Shown piece after piece: positions 15,652 to 21,441 of a stretch of DNA of 22,589 bases; position 1 is the first letter of the stretch, and every line of letters starts with the position of its first letter. The position numbers were made by a program, and so were the translations under genes. The stretch is from a virus, in the IMG/VR virus record IMGVR_UViG_3300035698_002774, positions 1-22,589 of that record. The stretch is one strand, 5' to 3'. The notes under the pieces were generated by a model that was not told the DNA's origin, made no database searches, and was given only the letters and a program-made list of their open reading frames with translations.

Positions 15652-15674
15652 TGCATTGCCTCGGCTCTCGTTGT

Positions 15675-15953
15675 TTATTTTTTAGGCGCTGGTTTGTAGT
15701 ATTTACTCATAACAGTTTTCAGTTCTTCGTTATCAATCTGACTTAATTCCTGCAACATCACGTTCACTGTTCTTATTTCTTTTTGAGTTTGTGCAATTGC
15801 GTTGTTTGCTTTTAATACTAATGCGCTCGTTTGAGTCTTTTTGCCTTTCCAACTCTCATACATATACATTGAGCCACTTACCATTACTTGCAACATACAA
15901 AACCACAATGAAAATACCATCACACTAATTAGAATATTTTGCATTTTCTTCAT
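15675..15953 (-). CDS. Small membrane protein with a helical tail
   Basis: 92 residues from ATG 15953, chosen because AAAGGAG repeats lie just before it; an in-frame ATG at 15992 is farther inside the upstream gene. One N-terminal membrane segment (ILISVMVFSLWFCMLQVMVSG) precedes a charged helix (SALVLKANNAIAQTQKEIRTVNVMLQELSQ) and a Lys/Pro end. The single membrane segment plus periplasm-facing helix is the shape of an inner-membrane spanin subunit or a holin-associated protein, but no motif fixes this. The start overlaps the previous gene by 29 bases. Confidence 0.55.
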   Translation of the reverse strand: MKKMQNILISVMVFSLWFCMLQVMVSGSMYMYESWKGKKTQTSALVLKANNAIAQTQKEIRTVNVMLQELSQIDNEELKTVMSKYYKPAPKK

Positions 15954-16347
15954 CTCCTTTTTCTCCTTTTGTTTTTTCGTTTTTGTCGACATTAACTATT
16001 TGCAACAGCCAAGTGTCTTCTTGGCAGGCACATGGTATATTACCCCCTTGTGGTAAATCAAGACAACTTTCAAATATTCTTTTGCACGTTTTGTCGTCCT
16101 GACAAGTTACTTTTAATATCAGCGGCCACTTAAATCCATTTCCAGCCAACGCATCGCACGTTGTCATTTCTTTAGGTTTTTGGATATAGAGCGCGACCGT
16201 TTCCGTTCCATCTACGGCCATCAAAGTGGTAAGTGCGTTCGCCATATGTTTGGCCTGCTTTTTGTCGTTAAATAACATTATGGCAAGCGTTCCCAATATA
16301 ATGCCTGCTAATAAAATACATACAACCTTTTTTCTTTTTTTACCCAT
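15925..16347 (-). CDS. Small membrane-anchored Cys-rich protein
   Basis: 140 residues from ATG 16347 (MGKKRKKVVCILLAGI), preceded by GAGGGGAGG at about nine bases; an in-frame ATG at 16404 with GGGG nearby is the alternative. One membrane segment (VVCILLAGIILGTLAIMLF) follows a positive N-terminus, so the rest is probably outside the cytoplasm. The exported part holds six cysteines (TTCDALAG, KVTCQDDKTCKRIFESCLD, IPCACQEDT), suggesting disulfides. No family recognised. Paired and overlapping with the next small membrane protein, so the two may act together at the envelope. Confidence 0.55.
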   Translation of the reverse strand: MGKKRKKVVCILLAGIILGTLAIMLFNDKKQAKHMANALTTLMAVDGTETVALYIQKPKEMTTCDALAGNGFKWPLILKVTCQDDKTCKRIFESCLDLPQGGNIPCACQEDTWLLQIVNVDKNEKTKGEKGDEENAKYSN

Positions 16348-16431
16348 TTTTGAAAACCTCCCCTCGACAATTGTTAGTCTTTCTAAACCTCGTTTAATTC
16401 CCATAGTTACCCCGATTGAGGGTATGCTTAT

Positions 16432-16806
16432 TTAATATTCAATTCCTGTATTGCAAACATTATCTCCGGCCAAATATCGTTGAACGACATCTATGAAATA
16501 ATCTAAACTTCTGGCCTCTGCCACTGCATAACCCTCGCTTAGTAGTTTTTTAATTTTACTTATTTGATTTGCTGAAAATACACCTTCTGGACTTTTCATT
16601 TCAATATAAAGCCCGTGATAAGGTGTCAATGGATGTGCTAAAAACAAGTCTGGTATTCCGGGACGAACGCTCTCTTTTTTTAGAAAAAATCCCGTCTTCG
16701 CTGTTCTATACCCGCCATTAGGTATAGCGTAAAGCAATAGACTTGTGTGCTGATAATCGAACCACTCAATACAAGCGCATTGTATTTTAGATTCTTTAGG
16801 ACGCAT
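16432..16806 (-). CDS. VRR-NUC domain nuclease
   Basis: 124 residues, the normal size for stand-alone phage VRR-NUC proteins. Core motifs: an N-terminal Glu/Gln helix (ESKIQCACIEWF), then SVRPGIPDLFLA (the catalytic Asp of the PD part), LYIEMKSPEGVFSANQ (the E-x-K part) and a C-terminal helix-strand (LLSEGYAVAEARSLDYFIDVV). The fold is PD-(D/E)XK; relatives cut branched DNA or resolve junctions. Lies three bases after the previous stop. Substrate is unknown. Confidence 0.85.
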   Translation of the reverse strand: MRPKESKIQCACIEWFDYQHTSLLLYAIPNGGYRTAKTGFFLKKESVRPGIPDLFLAHPLTPYHGLYIEMKSPEGVFSANQISKIKKLLSEGYAVAEARSLDYFIDVVQRYLAGDNVCNTGIEY

Positions 16807-16809
16807 AAA

Positions 16810-17013
16810 TCAACCTTCTTCGCTATTATCAAAATCTTCCGGCTTTTGTTTCCTGATATGGAACTCAAATTCTTTTGGAATCATATCAAGATAAACATTT
16901 ATTGACCCGTCTTTGTTTTCAAACCCTATTCCAACCTTTGTCCAGATAGGCTTTTTGTTGTCTTTGCGCTGTTTGATATTAAATACATCAAATCTTTGTG
17001 AATCTTTTGGCAT
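16810..17013 (-). CDS. Small conserved-looking phage protein of unknown function
   Basis: 67 residues from ATG 17013 (MPKDSQRFDVFNIKQ), with AAGGG upstream. A longer in-frame ATG at 17055 lies within a few bases of where the promoter at 17065-17073 would start transcripts, so it is unlikely. The pattern W-KVGIGFENKDGSINVYLDMIP is common in small phage proteins near replication genes, and resembles a short OB-like or beta-hairpin unit. Function unknown. Confidence 0.65.
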   Translation of the reverse strand: MPKDSQRFDVFNIKQRKDNKKPIWTKVGIGFENKDGSINVYLDMIPKEFEFHIRKQKPEDFDNSEEG

Positions 17014-17064
17014 ATGTTTTTCCCTTTTAAAGTTATCAGGGCAACAAACTATCATTTTTTATAA

Positions 17065-17073
17065 ATTATAGCA
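17065..17073 (-). promoter_or_regulatory. Extended -10 promoter (TGCTATAAT)
   Basis: A perfect TATAAT (17070-17065) with TGC directly upstream, no good -35. Predicted transcription start near 17058. It would drive the small gene at 17013, VRR-NUC and the following genes separately from the replication genes. Confidence 0.6.
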
Positions 17074-17095
17074 AAAACTAAATTTCAGCGCATTT

Positions 17096-17356
17096 TCAGG
17101 AATCAAAAAAACCCCTATTGTTCATTCTGGCTTTTAATAAGTTATCCAACCGGACTATCCAATTTTCCTCATCTACTTCAAATATTTCTAGTTCCGGCCT
17201 GTTAGCATAAACAAACAATTTCATTTTCTTATATAGTATATTCAACCGCAATTGCTCTTTGGCGTTCTTTTTGGCCTGTTTAAGATTCATATACATCGAG
17301 ACACTAACACCGACAACGCCTATTAGATTTATGATTGTTAAGAAAGTAAATCCCAT
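17096..17356 (-). CDS. Small membrane protein
   Basis: 86 residues. The N-terminal 20 residues are one hydrophobic segment (FLTIINLIGVVGVSVSMYM), followed by a basic helix (LKQAKKNAKEQLRLNILYKKMK) and a short acidic end. AGGA precedes the ATG. No family recognised; the single anchor and cytoplasmic or periplasmic helix do not decide a role. Confidence 0.55.
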   Translation of the reverse strand: MGFTFLTIINLIGVVGVSVSMYMNLKQAKKNAKEQLRLNILYKKMKLFVYANRPELEIFEVDEENWIVRLDNLLKARMNNRGFFDS

Positions 17357-17358
17357 AA

Positions 17359-17877
17359 TTATCCTAAAAGAGTTGTTTGTTTTTCTCTTGCAATAAGTTG
17401 CTCATAAACTTTTATAAAATGCGCACGGGTAACTCCAACGGTTGGTGACTTACACATATTATTCCAACCCAAAATATTTATTGCTTTTAAAATATACTTG
17501 TCCGATATGATGTTTGTGGGGCTACCATAAAAACCTTCTTTGCTTAATGCTTGGTTAACCTGTCCCCATGCTTCGGCGGCTGTTGAGTAGCTTAGTTCAT
17601 CAATGAGCGCATACTCCCGGATGTACGCACCGACATTTGTGTTCGGATATATCTCTTTATGTATTTGACAAAACTTCATAATCCCTTTTTCAAACTGTGC
17701 TGGCTTTAAGTCCATTAAAAATCTATACATAATTTGGGCTTCATCAGAATCAATATCAAGTCCCCGGAATCGACCACGCAATATTGTAATACCACCGGCA
17801 AACTGTTTTTTTTCTAGGTTAACCTTCGTTAACGAATTGTTGAAGACCTTTTGCAAAATCCCTGATACTTTTTCCAT
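17359..17877 (-). CDS. Possible replicative helicase loader
   Basis: 172 residues from ATG 17877 (MEKVSGILQ), which has AAGGA upstream and overlaps the initiator gene by 59 bases; the in-frame ATG at 17931 would enlarge the overlap. It is mostly helical, with blocks FRGLDIDSDEAQIMYRFLMDLKP, then FEKGIMKFCQIHKEIYPNTNVGAYIREYAL, without a Walker A motif, so it is not a DnaC-type ATPase. Size, helical content and position right after an initiator resemble lambda P-type loaders. The function is inference from position. Confidence 0.5.
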   Translation of the reverse strand: MEKVSGILQKVFNNSLTKVNLEKKQFAGGITILRGRFRGLDIDSDEAQIMYRFLMDLKPAQFEKGIMKFCQIHKEIYPNTNVGAYIREYALIDELSYSTAAEAWGQVNQALSKEGFYGSPTNIISDKYILKAINILGWNNMCKSPTVGVTRAHFIKVYEQLIAREKQTTLLG

Positions 17878-18610
17878 TAGCTTTGTTTCCTTTTTGCTTG
17901 TAATTATTAAACGGGTCAGCCTCATTGACAAATTTATCGAGCCCCCTGTCTAAAAATTCTTTCAAGTTCCATTTGTGCGACCAGTAATATTCATCACCCT
18001 TTAAAATACTTGAATAGTTTTCTATAGCGGATGATATGTCATCAACACTTTTTCTTGCAAGTGCTGTTTTTAAAGATGTCTTCAACCCTCTAATGCTTTT
18101 AATTTCTTTGTGTTTTATAATACACTGGTCATTCCATTTTACGAGTATATATATATCTTTCTTTAATTCTTTAATTCTTATGTTCTTTAATTCTTGTTTG
18201 TGGTCACCTGCTGGTCGCTTGCTGGTCACTTGCTGGTCACTTGCTGGTCGTTCAATTGGCTGGTCACTTGGTCGTTTAGGGTTTTCCGTGTCTTGATATT
18301 CGTTATAATTACATACAGTTATGACACTAAATCTGTTGGTCGTTTCGATGGTTATTCTATTGGTCGATTTTAGGTACTTTAGTGAAGTGCGGATTTGTCT
18401 TTCGGTTAAGTTACAGGCCAGAGCGAGTTTCTTCCGGCCTGTTACCGTTTGACCTCGTTCACATTGCACTTGCTGACCGTTCATAAAAAACTTTCTAGGC
18501 TCGTGATTTGCATCTAATAATAAATAGGTAAATAAAGCAAAGGCTTTCCGATTTTGGAAAAGGTCGCTTTTTATTATTTTTCTATGTAGTTTTATCCAAC
18601 CGCTTTCCAT
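17819..18610 (-). CDS. Replication initiator with N-terminal winged helix
   Basis: 263 residues. Residues 1-108 follow the phage initiator pattern: GWIKLHRKIIKSDLFQNRKAF, then LLLDANHEPRKFF-NGQQVQCERGQTVTGRKKLALACNLTERQIRTSLKYL, then TVCNYNEYQD. That is a winged helix-turn-helix that binds origin DNA. Residues 112-137 are low complexity (SDQ, QVT, SKR, PAGD) because they are encoded by 11-bp iterons. The C-terminal half (LVKWNDQCIIKHKEIKSIRG, then FNNYKQKGNKANGKSIRDF) resembles the partner-binding part of such initiators. Start overlaps upstream stop as TAATG. Confidence 0.78.
   Translation of the reverse strand: MESGWIKLHRKIIKSDLFQNRKAFALFTYLLLDANHEPRKFFMNGQQVQCERGQTVTGRKKLALACNLTERQIRTSLKYLKSTNRITIETTNRFSVITVCNYNEYQDTENPKRPSDQPIERPASDQQVTSKRPAGDHKQELKNIRIKELKKDIYILVKWNDQCIIKHKEIKSIRGLKTSLKTALARKSVDDISSAIENYSSILKGDEYYWSHKWNLKEFLDRGLDKFVNEADPFNNYKQKGNKANGKSIRDFAKGLQQFVNEG
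18134..18200. other. AT-rich tract with direct repeats, candidate unwinding element
   Basis: A strongly AT-rich stretch with (TA)n at about 18145-18156 and repeated TTCTTTAATTCTT units at about 18157-18196. It directly abuts the iteron block, the arrangement seen in lambda ori. Confidence 0.6.
18201..18274. repeat. 11-bp iterons inside the initiator gene (candidate origin)
   Basis: Plus-strand TGGTC begins at 18201, 18212, 18223, 18234 and 18245 (exact 11-base steps), then 18261 and 18269. The consensus unit is TGGTCACTTGC. The period is one helical turn, so bound protein would line up on one face of DNA. The repeats run through all three codon frames of the gene, which points to selection on DNA. 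Confidence 0.75.
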
Positions 18611-18807
18611 TACTTACTCCGATAAGTATAATCTGTTTTCCCCTCTACCATAAAGCCAGACTCCATCCCTAGTCTATGCCAACAGCTTGAACAGATGCCT
18701 TGATGTGGTGTTTCTTCGTTGTCAAATTGATAAATTCTAGGGTCAGATAGGACGAACCAACTCCTACAAAAAAGACAAAAAACATCCAAAGTGTTGTAGA
18801 TTTTCAT
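18610..18807 (-). CDS. Small zinc-finger-like protein
   Basis: 65 residues from ATG 18807 (MKIYNTLDVFCLF), which has GGGGG upstream; the long in-frame extension to 18978 would cross the structured intergenic stretch and is rejected. Two Cys pairs (CLFC near residue 11 and CSSC near 40) form a four-Cys zinc knuckle, followed by a short basic end. It overlaps the initiator start as TAATG, so translation is coupled. No family recognised; binding of nucleic acid or protein is possible. Confidence 0.6.
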   Translation of the reverse strand: MKIYNTLDVFCLFCRSWFVLSDPRIYQFDNEETPHQGICSSCWHRLGMESGFMVEGKTDYTYRSK

Positions 18808-18827
18808 AATACCCCCAATAAATACAA

Positions 18828-18915
18828 ATCCACGCAGGTAAAGGTAGACAGCGACCAAGAAGTTTCCCTTTGTGATTCCCACGTGGATATGAATGTTTTG
18901 GATTCGGTCGCTATC
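18828..18915 (-). other. Possible RNA pseudoknot in the replication-operon leader
   Basis: On the minus strand: arm A GATAGCGACC (18915-18906), arm B ATCCACG (18888-18882), arm A' GGTCGCTGTC (18856-18847), arm B' CGTGGAT (18834-18828). A pairs A' over ten bases with one G-U; B pairs B' over seven. The order A-B-A'-B' is the H-type pseudoknot topology. The seven-base pair alone could be chance. CCACGTGG is also a perfect eight-base palindrome. Confidence 0.35.
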
Positions 18916-18923
18916 ATTTCCCC

Positions 18924-18951
18924 ACCTTACATGAATAATACACAAAGTCAA
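18924..18951 (-). promoter_or_regulatory. Candidate promoter for the replication genes
   Basis: TTGACT (18951-18946), 16-base spacer, TAAGGT (18929-18924). The -35 lies in the 3' arm of the hairpin. The -10 is weak, so this is tentative. Confidence 0.35.
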
Positions 18952-18975
18952 GGGCGTTTCAATCCCCTGACCTTG
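18943..18975 (-). other. 12-bp RNA hairpin after the coiled-coil gene
   Basis: Arms CAAGGTCAGGGG (18975-18964) and CCCTTGACTTTG (18954-18943) with a nine-base loop. It pairs fully as minus-strand RNA using two G-U pairs; on the plus strand these become A-C mismatches, so the structure favours the minus transcript. No U-tract follows. Confidence 0.55.
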
Positions 18976-18989
18976 CATAAAAAATCTTG

Positions 18990-19580
18990 TTAACTACGAC
19001 TTGCGGATGTAATGATATCCGTGTAAACCTCAATGGCACCAACGCCTACAAGTTTTTCGGCATCCTTACCCATTGCATTAACTAGCTGATTTATTTTTGT
19101 TGAGTTGACCATCATAAAATCTTTTTTGATTCTGGATTCATTCTTGATGCGCCATTTGAGAACCTTTCTCGTTGACAATCCCTTGACCTTTGGCTTCGCG
19201 GGCTGCATCGGCTCGACCGGGATGTCCTTATGCCCTGCCTTGTCAAGTTCTTTGCGCCTTGCTATGATCTCAGCGTTCCTTTTGCGCTCTTGCTCGATCG
19301 TATAGGTTCCAATCTTTCGCTTGATGATCTGCTCGGCTTCGCTCAGAGGCTCGGTGTATTTTGTTTCGGCCTTTTTTGCTTCCTTGTGCGCCAGGTGAGC
19401 GGCCTTAATAAACGGGCTGTGATGATCTTCGATTTCGGTTTTCATGGCTTTGATGTTCTTGAGAAATTCGGCGGCTTGCTCAAAGGTATTTCCATCGACG
19501 ATCTGGATCTGATCCGCTTGCTCCGGGATCGTTAGCGCCCTCTCTTCTACCTTCTGAATCTGAGTCATTTCGTTAGTCAT
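18990..19580 (-). CDS. Coiled-coil protein of the recombination module, function unknown
   Basis: 196 residues from ATG 19580 (MTNEMTQIQKVEERAL), preceded by AAAGGAGATCAA; the in-frame ATG at 19610 has no such site. The central part is long charged helix (FEQAAEFLKNIKAMKTEIEDHH, then AHKEAKKAETKYTEPLSEAEQIIKRKIGTYTIEQERKRNAEIIARR), then a Pro/Lys linker and a small C-terminal unit (LSTRKVLKWRIKNESRIKKDFMMVNSTKINQLV). Proteins of this shape are common beside phage recombinases and may be accessory or nuclease-inhibiting factors. The upstream two thirds lie in the GATC-rich island. Start overlaps the upstream stop as ATGA. Confidence 0.65.
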   Translation of the reverse strand: MTNEMTQIQKVEERALTIPEQADQIQIVDGNTFEQAAEFLKNIKAMKTEIEDHHSPFIKAAHLAHKEAKKAETKYTEPLSEAEQIIKRKIGTYTIEQERKRNAEIIARRKELDKAGHKDIPVEPMQPAKPKVKGLSTRKVLKWRIKNESRIKKDFMMVNSTKINQLVNAMGKDAEKLVGVGAIEVYTDIITSASRS

Positions 19581-19780
19581 TTGATCTCCTTTTGGGTTTG
19601 CTCGATGCAAACTCCTGTCGTTTTAAAGTCGTTTATGTGGCATTCGCAATACGCTCCGCATTGGATGTCAAATCTACATTCAATCGTCTTGCAAGTCCAG
19701 CACTTCGCCTGGGATATCCCGATTAGCGTTATTAGGCTCACCAGGGTTGTCAATATTGCTATTCTCTTTTTTATCGTCAT
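19577..19780 (-). CDS. Small secreted Cys-rich protein
   Basis: 67 residues from ATG 19780, preceded by AAGGAGGCC at good spacing. It begins with a clear signal peptide (MTIKKRIAILTTLVSLITLI, then GISQA and a likely cut before Lys-Cys). The mature part of about 42 residues has seven cysteines (CWTC, EC, QC, YCEC, VC), so it is probably disulfide-bonded outside the cytoplasm. No family recognised. It overlaps the zinc-ribbon gene by about 100 bases in a different frame and ends in an ATGA overlap with the next gene. It lies in the GATC-rich island. Confidence 0.55.
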   Translation of the reverse strand: MTIKKRIAILTTLVSLITLIGISQAKCWTCKTIECRFDIQCGAYCECHINDFKTTGVCIEQTQKEIK

Positions 19781-19862
19781 TTTGGGCCTCCTTCGTGTCG
19801 GCTCCGCAGTTCCAGCAAAACCGACCCAGGTTATTAGCAAGACATTTCTTGCATCTCTTCAT
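19680..19862 (-). CDS. Zinc-ribbon mini-protein overlapping the secreted Cys-rich gene
   Basis: 60 residues from ATG 19862 (MKRCKKCLANNLGRFCWNCG), with GGGGGG before it. Two Cys pairs (CKKC, CWNC) 13 residues apart form a compact zinc ribbon; the rest is polar and acidic (DDKKENSNIDNPGEPNNANRD). The last third overlaps the signal-peptide region of the next gene in another frame. Both frames have good ribosome binding sites and sensible proteins, so I keep both, with this one slightly less certain in its C-terminus. Confidence 0.5.
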   Translation of the reverse strand: MKRCKKCLANNLGRFCWNCGADTKEAQNDDKKENSNIDNPGEPNNANRDIPGEVLDLQDD

Positions 19863-19873
19863 TGACCCCCCGA

Positions 19874-20449
19874 TCAATCTTGCAGCCAAGACTTGTTGCG
19901 CTGCTTCCAGTTTGCGACTACGAGCGCCGCTTTGAACTCCGCAAAATCCTTCTCGTCATCTTCATACCTCGGATGCAGCTTATACTTTCCATTGGCCTTT
20001 AGTTGCAGGATCCGCCTCGATGCCTCAACGCCTCTGGCCTTCTTATAAGCCATTGTTTGCAACTTTGCCCAATCCTGCGGAGCCCCGGTCTTGAGATCGA
20101 TGATCGTATATTCCTTATTGACGAATCCTTCGCGATCCAGGGTTCCGGCGTAAAAAAGAAGAGGATCGAAAACTCTCTTTTCGATGCAATGCCATTCGAC
20201 ATCATTATCTTTTAAAAATTTCTGATATGCCTCAAGGTATGGAATAAAGTTATCGTGAACTGTTGCCCAATCCAAGCACCCATCGTCAAGATAAGTTGAC
20301 GCGATATGCACCGCCGTACCTCTGTGCATTGCTGCATCATTAAAATATTTGGTTTCGATCATACCTGCCTCGCTGAGGATCGTTGTAACATTCGGAACGA
20401 TTCTGTCTTTGAAGGTATAAATATGATCCTCTTCGTTAAATTCTAACAT
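19874..20449 (-). CDS. RecB/Cas4-type PD-(D/E)XK exonuclease
   Basis: 191 residues from ATG 20449 (MLEFNEEDHIYTF), preceded by GGAGGG; the in-frame ATG at 20482 is inside the ERF gene. Motifs of RecB-family nucleases are in order: VPNVTTILSEAG, HRGTAVHIAS (motif with His), FYAGTLDREGFV (Asp), EYTIIDLKTGAPQDW (Asp, then Glu-x-Lys-like Asp-Leu-Lys), and KLQTMAYKKA (Gln-Tyr motif). It would chew double-stranded ends to make single strands for the adjacent ERF protein, a Red-like pair. Entirely within the GATC-rich island. Confidence 0.8.
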   Translation of the reverse strand: MLEFNEEDHIYTFKDRIVPNVTTILSEAGMIETKYFNDAAMHRGTAVHIASTYLDDGCLDWATVHDNFIPYLEAYQKFLKDNDVEWHCIEKRVFDPLLFYAGTLDREGFVNKEYTIIDLKTGAPQDWAKLQTMAYKKARGVEASRRILQLKANGKYKLHPRYEDDEKDFAEFKAALVVANWKQRNKSWLQD

Positions 20450-20451
20450 TT

Positions 20452-21150
20452 TCAGCCCTCCACCTTTTGAGCCGATACCCAATCACAAATTTTTTCATAA
20501 TCTGATTTTAGTATTTTACTAGATGAGTCAATTCCATATACCTCAAAAAGATGCACCTTGATTTCATCGTAGCTGATTTCACTTTTGTTGCCTATTGTAA
20601 AAAGTCTTTTCCTTTGAGGTTCTGTTATTACTTTGGATGGAATCTTTTGAGGCGTGGCTGGTAGATCCTGGCCCTGTTTTTTCTTGCTTCCGCTTGCTGC
20701 ATTGCCATCATCATCGTCATCAGGCGCTATACCAACCATTGCGCTCAATCCATATCGTCTGCCGTAAGTTATTGCAGAACCTAATCCTTGAGCATTATTT
20801 TTATCTGGTTTGATTGTGATATGTCCCCTTATCCACTCGCCGGACGAATGAGCAAGTGTTGTTCTAATAATAACTTCACCGTTGATGGTTGATGTGGTTT
20901 GTATAACGGCCAATTCGTTTCTAGATAACTGGTTTCTGCACGCATTCCAAACTGAACTAAGGTCGGCATATTTTGATTTAAAAAATGGATTTTCGCTATC
21001 TTCCTTAGCAGGCTGGATGAGACCTTGTGCTTTTGATAAAGCCAGAACTAACTTTCCTATTGTTGCAGATTGATTTTTTTCATTTGGTTTAATCTCATTA
21101 TTCTTTACTGGCAATTCTGTGGCTTCTTTAACGTCATTTGGGTTGGTCAT
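20452..21150 (-). CDS. erf: ERF-family single-strand annealing protein
   Basis: 232 residues. ERF hallmarks are clear: LVLALSKAQGLIQPAKEDSE, then NPFFKSKYADLSSVWNACR, then LAVIQTTSTI, HSSGEWIRGHI, QGLGSAITYGRRYGLSAMVG and the acidic run APDDDDDGNAA. It anneals complementary strands during phage recombination and genome end joining. A linker and a C-terminal helical unit (ITEPQRKRLFTIGNKSEISYDEIK) follow, as in other ERF proteins. AAAGGAG precedes the ATG, which overlaps the stop of a 24-codon ORF as ATGA. The exonuclease follows two bases after its stop. Confidence 0.88.
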   Translation of the reverse strand: MTNPNDVKEATELPVKNNEIKPNEKNQSATIGKLVLALSKAQGLIQPAKEDSENPFFKSKYADLSSVWNACRNQLSRNELAVIQTTSTINGEVIIRTTLAHSSGEWIRGHITIKPDKNNAQGLGSAITYGRRYGLSAMVGIAPDDDDDGNAASGSKKKQGQDLPATPQKIPSKVITEPQRKRLFTIGNKSEISYDEIKVHLFEVYGIDSSSKILKSDYEKICDWVSAQKVEG

Positions 21151-21221
21151 TTTTTACTCCTTTTTTTCATTCGATAATACCATGCGACAATTCGATTATT
21201 CAATTTGTGATACTTTTTCAT
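21147..21221 (-). CDS. 24-residue basic mini-ORF linking two genes
   Basis: ATG 21221 (MKKYHKLNNRIVAWYYRMKK) ends at TGA 21147-21149. It overlaps the upstream 56-residue gene as ATGA and the ERF start as ATGA, and GGGGG lies before its start. It may be a real small basic protein or only a coupling device that keeps ribosomes on the message. Confidence 0.4.
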   Translation of the reverse strand: MKKYHKLNNRIVAWYYRMKKRSKK

Positions 21222-21388
21222 CTAACCCCCTTTTTGATTTTTTCTTTTGCGGCATCCTTATAAAATGTTGTCATTGAATAAAGGCCACCCATTTTTTTCG
21301 ACATCTGTTTGCAATATTTCTTGACTTCTTTTTTCTCATCTTTTGACAGTTTAAAATGTGCTGTCTCTTGGTCAAATTTATAGCTCAT
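21218..21388 (-). CDS. Small basic protein, function unknown
   Basis: 56 residues by my own translation from ATG 21388 (MSYKFDQETAHFKLSKDEKK), ending at TGA 21218-21220. It is Lys-rich and helical (KKEVKKYCKQMSKKM), with a C-terminal YKDAAKEKIKKG. GGGG precedes the start by about seven bases. No family recognised; it lies just upstream of the recombination genes. Confidence 0.55.
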   Translation of the reverse strand: MSYKFDQETAHFKLSKDEKKEVKKYCKQMSKKMGGLYSMTTFYKDAAKEKIKKGVR

Positions 21389-21441
21389 CTTTTACCCCTT
21401 TCGATTGTTGTTGTAGCATACTTGTTGTTCTTTTGCAACAT

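Larger units (their letters stand above)
18808..18989 (-). promoter_or_regulatory. Gene-free structured leader before the replication genes
   Basis: 182 bases with no supported gene. It holds a strong hairpin near the upstream stop, a candidate promoter, two interleaved complementary pairs (possible pseudoknot) and the GGGGG ribosome binding site of the next gene. Likely transcription start and control region of the replication operon. Confidence 0.45.
19265..20667. other. GATC-rich island in a GATC-depleted genome
   Basis: I count 19 GATC sites between 19265 and 20667, and only one (6503-6506) in all the rest of the window. Hand-counted GC is 58% in the line at 19201 and 50% at 20041, against 37% at 12001. 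Suggests recent transfer by recombination, or a chimeric assembly. Confidence 0.75.

Noticed and set aside
18610-18978. Longer 122-codon version of the zinc-finger mini-gene
   Set aside because: The extension crosses the structured leader and lacks a good start; ATG 18807 has GGGGG at the right distance.
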